Source: DASXHD01 sp038239005
Lineage (GTDB): Bacteria; Myxococcota_A; Polyangia; Polyangiales; Polyangiaceae
Reading direction: 5' to 3'
DNA: 8,364 nt
Assembly (NCBI GenBank): GCA_038239005.1
Contig: JBBSFE010000193.1
Span: forward strand, 1 to 8,364
Shown here: one piece after another, positions 6,847-8,364 of the stretch
Numbering within the stretch: the first letter of the stretch is position 1
Layout: every line of letters starts with the position of its first letter
The notes under the pieces: generated by a model
Databases searched by the model: none
The model's input: the letters and a program-made list of their open reading frames with translations, nothing else
Told to the model about the DNA's origin: nothing
Program-made: the position numbers and the translations under genes

Positions 6847-7356
6847 CTTCTCGCTGAGGAGCTTGTCGTACTCCTTCTTCGCCTTGTCGGCGCTATCCCA
6901 CTCTTTGACAGTCTCGGTGCCGGGCGTTCCGATTTTTCCGTAGCGCGTCGTGAAGCTGTCGCCGTCGAGGGAGATTTCCCAGAACTTGCTCGACGACCCT
7001 TCGACGAACTCGAAGTAGCGTTTGCCTTTGCCGCCGCCCTTCGATGACGCGGCTGCCTTCTTCGGCTTCTCGTCCTCTTCTTCTTCGTCGTCGCCTTCGT
7101 CTTCGAAGACGGGCTTCTTCGCAGCTTTCGCGGCGCCACCGCCGCCACCACCGCCGACCAGCTTGTAACCCTTCTTGGTCTTCTCGCCGATCAGCTTGTC
7201 GTATTCCTTCTTCGCTTTGTCGTCGTCGTCCCAGTCTTTCTCGGTCTCTTGGCCGTCTGTTCCGACTTTTCCGTACTTGGTCGAGAACGACGATCCGTTG
7301 AGCGTGATTTCCCAGAACTTGTTCGACGTTCCCTCTTTGAATTCGTATCGCGGCAT
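6820..7356 (-). CDS. Standalone protein with two WGR-like domains (178 aa)
   Basis: WGR domains are small nucleic-acid-binding modules known from PARP enzymes and from bacterial MolR-like proteins. Two copies are visible, at residues 2-65 and 113-176. Each has the pattern KFWEI, then F(S/T)T(K/R)YGK, then (V/I)GT, KAKKEYDKL and EKTKKGY. The two copies are roughly two-thirds identical, so they arose by internal duplication. The name motif W-G-R reads Y-G-K in both (28-30 and 139-141). The linker between them has seven glycines (68-74), an acidic run (85-96) and a Lys/Ala/Ser/Gly tail. No PARP or other catalytic domain is attached. ATG 7356 is chosen because homology begins at MPRYEF; upstream in-frame ATGs read through the DUF1304 gene. 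It follows that gene by 13 nt and is probably co-transcribed. A binding role for DNA or RNA is inferred. Confidence 0.88.
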   Translation of the reverse strand: MPRYEFKEGTSNKFWEITLNGSSFSTKYGKVGTDGQETEKDWDDDDKAKKEYDKLIGEKTKKGYKLVGGGGGGGAAKAAKKPVFEDEGDDEEEEDEKPKKAAASSKGGGKGKRYFEFVEGSSSKFWEISLDGDSFTTRYGKIGTPGTETVKEWDSADKAKKEYDKLLSEKTKKGYKEK

Positions 7357-7361
7357 GGAAG

Positions 7362-7380
7362 CGAAGCTATCAGAGCTTCG
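7362..7380 (-). repeat. Inverted repeat across the DUF1304 stop and just before the WGR start
   Basis: CGAAGCT (7362-7368) and AGCTTCG (7374-7380) form a 7-bp perfect stem with a 5-nt loop. It includes the DUF1304 stop codon and ends 5 nt before the WGR ATG, where no Shine-Dalgarno is visible. In the shared mRNA it could modulate WGR translation or processing. No T run follows, so it is not a terminator. Confidence 0.4.
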
Positions 7381-7726
7381 AAACCATCGTCGAGCCCAGC
7401 GCCAAAACGGCCGGAAGTGCCTGAACAAACAGGATTTTTCGCGACGCCGTGGCCGCCCCATACGCTCCGGCGAAGACGACGCAGACGAGAAAAAATATTC
7501 GGACATCCACCGCGTGCGTGACGAGAGACCAGATGAGCCCGGCGGCGAGGAATCCGTTGTAGAGGCCCTGATTGGCCGCGAGCACTTTGGTGTCGTCTTG
7601 TTCCTTCTGTGTGCGACCAAACGTCTTCATGCCGAATGGCGTCGTCCAGAGAAACATCTCGAGCACGAGAAAGTAGACGTGAAAAAACGCGACGAGCCCG
7701 GTGAGAACGATCGACGCCATCCACAT
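7370..7726 (-). CDS. DUF1304 family small membrane protein (118 aa)
   Basis: The sequence matches the DUF1304 family of roughly 120-aa, four-helix inner-membrane proteins of unknown function. Predicted helices lie near residues 4-26, 50-70, 76-94 and 97-115. Recognisable family blocks are the first-helix FLVLEMFLWTTP, then TKVLAANQGLYNGFLAAGLIW, AGAYGAAT and SRKILFVQALPAVLAL. The length is normal and nothing is missing. Two starts are possible: ATG 7726 (MWMASIV) and ATG 7720 (MASIVLTG). Neither has a strong ribosome site, and the longer one is given. It is the first gene of a two-gene minus-strand unit with the WGR protein and is divergent from the metallophosphoesterase gene. No function can be assigned. 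Confidence 0.9.
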   Translation of the reverse strand: MWMASIVLTGLVAFFHVYFLVLEMFLWTTPFGMKTFGRTQKEQDDTKVLAANQGLYNGFLAAGLIWSLVTHAVDVRIFFLVCVVFAGAYGAATASRKILFVQALPAVLALGSTMVSKL

Positions 7727-7834
7727 GCGCCGCGGACTCTACCCCGTTCCGTCATGCATGTGCCACGCGGACGAGCCCAAACCATGACGACCTCATGACG
7801 AGCGCGGGTGCGTCGTGGCTGTCATCATGAAAGT
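7727..7834. promoter_or_regulatory. Divergent intergenic region between DUF1304 and metallophosphoesterase genes
   Basis: This 108-bp spacer must hold the promoters of both outward-facing genes. No convincing -35/-10 pair is visible on either strand. It contains a direct repeat CATGACGA at 7783-7790 and 7794-7801, 11 bp apart. That is one helical turn and could be a regulator site, although an 8-bp repeat can occur by chance. Confidence 0.35.
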
Positions 7835-8364
7835 GTGAGTGACGTGTCCACAGAGAGCCTGCTCGTCTTCTCGGACGTGCACCTCGGAAGCGATCTCAAT
7901 GATCGCGTGGCCACACACGTCCGCCGCTCGGACACCATCGACCGCGATCTCGTCCGGTTCCTCGAGCACTATCGAGATGCTCCCGAAGGCGCAGATCGCT
8001 GGCGCGTCGTCATCGCCGGCGACTTCATCGATTTCATCGGCATGTCGATCGACGCCGACGCAAGCGATGGGCTCGCCGCGGCACTCACCGACGAAGAGCG
8101 CGCACACGGTCTCGGCAATAGCTCCGACCACGCGCGCGCAAAGCTACGCCGCGTTGCCAAGCGCCACCCCGACGTGTTCGAAGCGCTCGGGTTGATGGTC
8201 GCGCGCGGCCACGCTCTCACGCTCGTGCACGGCAACCACGACGTCGAGTTCCACTGGGAAGACGTCAAAACCGATTTCCGCGCGCTCCTCCTCGCCGCCG
8301 AGCGCTCCGACAACGCCGGCGAGTTGGGAACGTGCGGCTGCGCCGCACTTCCCAGCAAGAGTCA
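7835..8364 (+). CDS. Calcineurin-like metallophosphoesterase, N-terminal part (cut by window end)
   Basis: Metal-dependent phosphohydrolase of the calcineurin-like superfamily, which also contains UDP-2,3-diacylglucosamine pyrophosphatases. The visible 176 residues hold the first three metal-site blocks in order: SDVHLGS (13-19, with D14 and H16), AGDFIDF (61-67, D63) and HGNHDVEFHW (132-141, with N134, H135 and D136). The later GHxH blocks would lie beyond 8364. The insert between blocks two and three is fairly long, with a helical charged region (about 80-125). The substrate cannot be told from this part. GTG 7835 is taken as the start, with GAAAG close upstream as a weak ribosome site. GTG 7808 and GTG 7844 are in-frame alternatives, and a TGA at 7796 closes the frame upstream. 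There is no signal peptide, so it is likely cytoplasmic or membrane-associated. Confidence 0.88.
   Translation, partial: MSDVSTESLLVFSDVHLGSDLNDRVATHVRRSDTIDRDLVRFLEHYRDAPEGADRWRVVIAGDFIDFIGMSIDADASDGLAAALTDEERAHGLGNSSDHARAKLRRVAKRHPDVFEALGLMVARGHALTLVHGNHDVEFHWEDVKTDFRALLLAAERSDNAGELGTCGCAALPSKS

Noticed and set aside
7357..7620. Upstream start for the WGR gene giving 266 residues
   Set aside because: The extra 88 residues are an out-of-frame reading of DUF1304, and WGR similarity begins at MPRYEF.
7191..7724. 177-codon minus-strand frame overlapping DUF1304 and WGR
   Set aside because: It is a third-frame shadow. Both overlapped genes have family-level signatures in their own frames.

Overview
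This is a high-GC bacterial stretch with dense GC-rich codon use. The gene mix points to a Gram-negative, predatory or saprophytic soil bacterium, most likely a myxobacterium-like member of Myxococcota (inference). It holds lipoprotein M16 relatives, a lipoprotein GH92 mannosidase, small WGR proteins and an initiator tRNA without an encoded CCA. No taxonomic marker in the window settles this.

Left edge (1-640, all on the minus strand). An initiator tRNA(fMet) gene (499-572) has a good promoter on its right and an intrinsic-terminator-like hairpin just past its 3' end. Further left lies the start of a tyrosine recombinase (phage-type integrase). Its reading frame is broken by a single-base shift near position 112-113, and it runs out of the window. 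Short direct and inverted repeats lie between the tRNA and the integrase. This tRNA-integrase arrangement is the usual look of one end of an integrative element or genomic island. No second att copy is visible here.

Middle (about 640-6808, plus strand). After a 200-bp leader rich in dyads come four tightly packed genes: an unrecognised eight-helix membrane protein, a signal-peptide-bearing M16-fold protein, a putative lipoprotein M16-fold protein, and a putative lipoprotein GH92 exo-alpha-mannosidase. Spacings are +20 (or a GTGA overlap), a TGATG overlap, and +15. Both M16 proteins lack the zinc motif HxxEH, so this is a tandem pair of probable pseudopeptidases next to a glycosidase. It is the most unusual arrangement in the window. 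The GH92 gene ends 11 bp from the stop of the converging WGR gene, with a hairpin between them.

Right part (6820-8364). A two-gene minus-strand unit encodes a DUF1304 membrane protein and then a standalone protein with two WGR-like domains. Across a 108-bp divergent intergenic region, the start of a calcineurin-like metallophosphoesterase runs rightwards and is cut by the window end.
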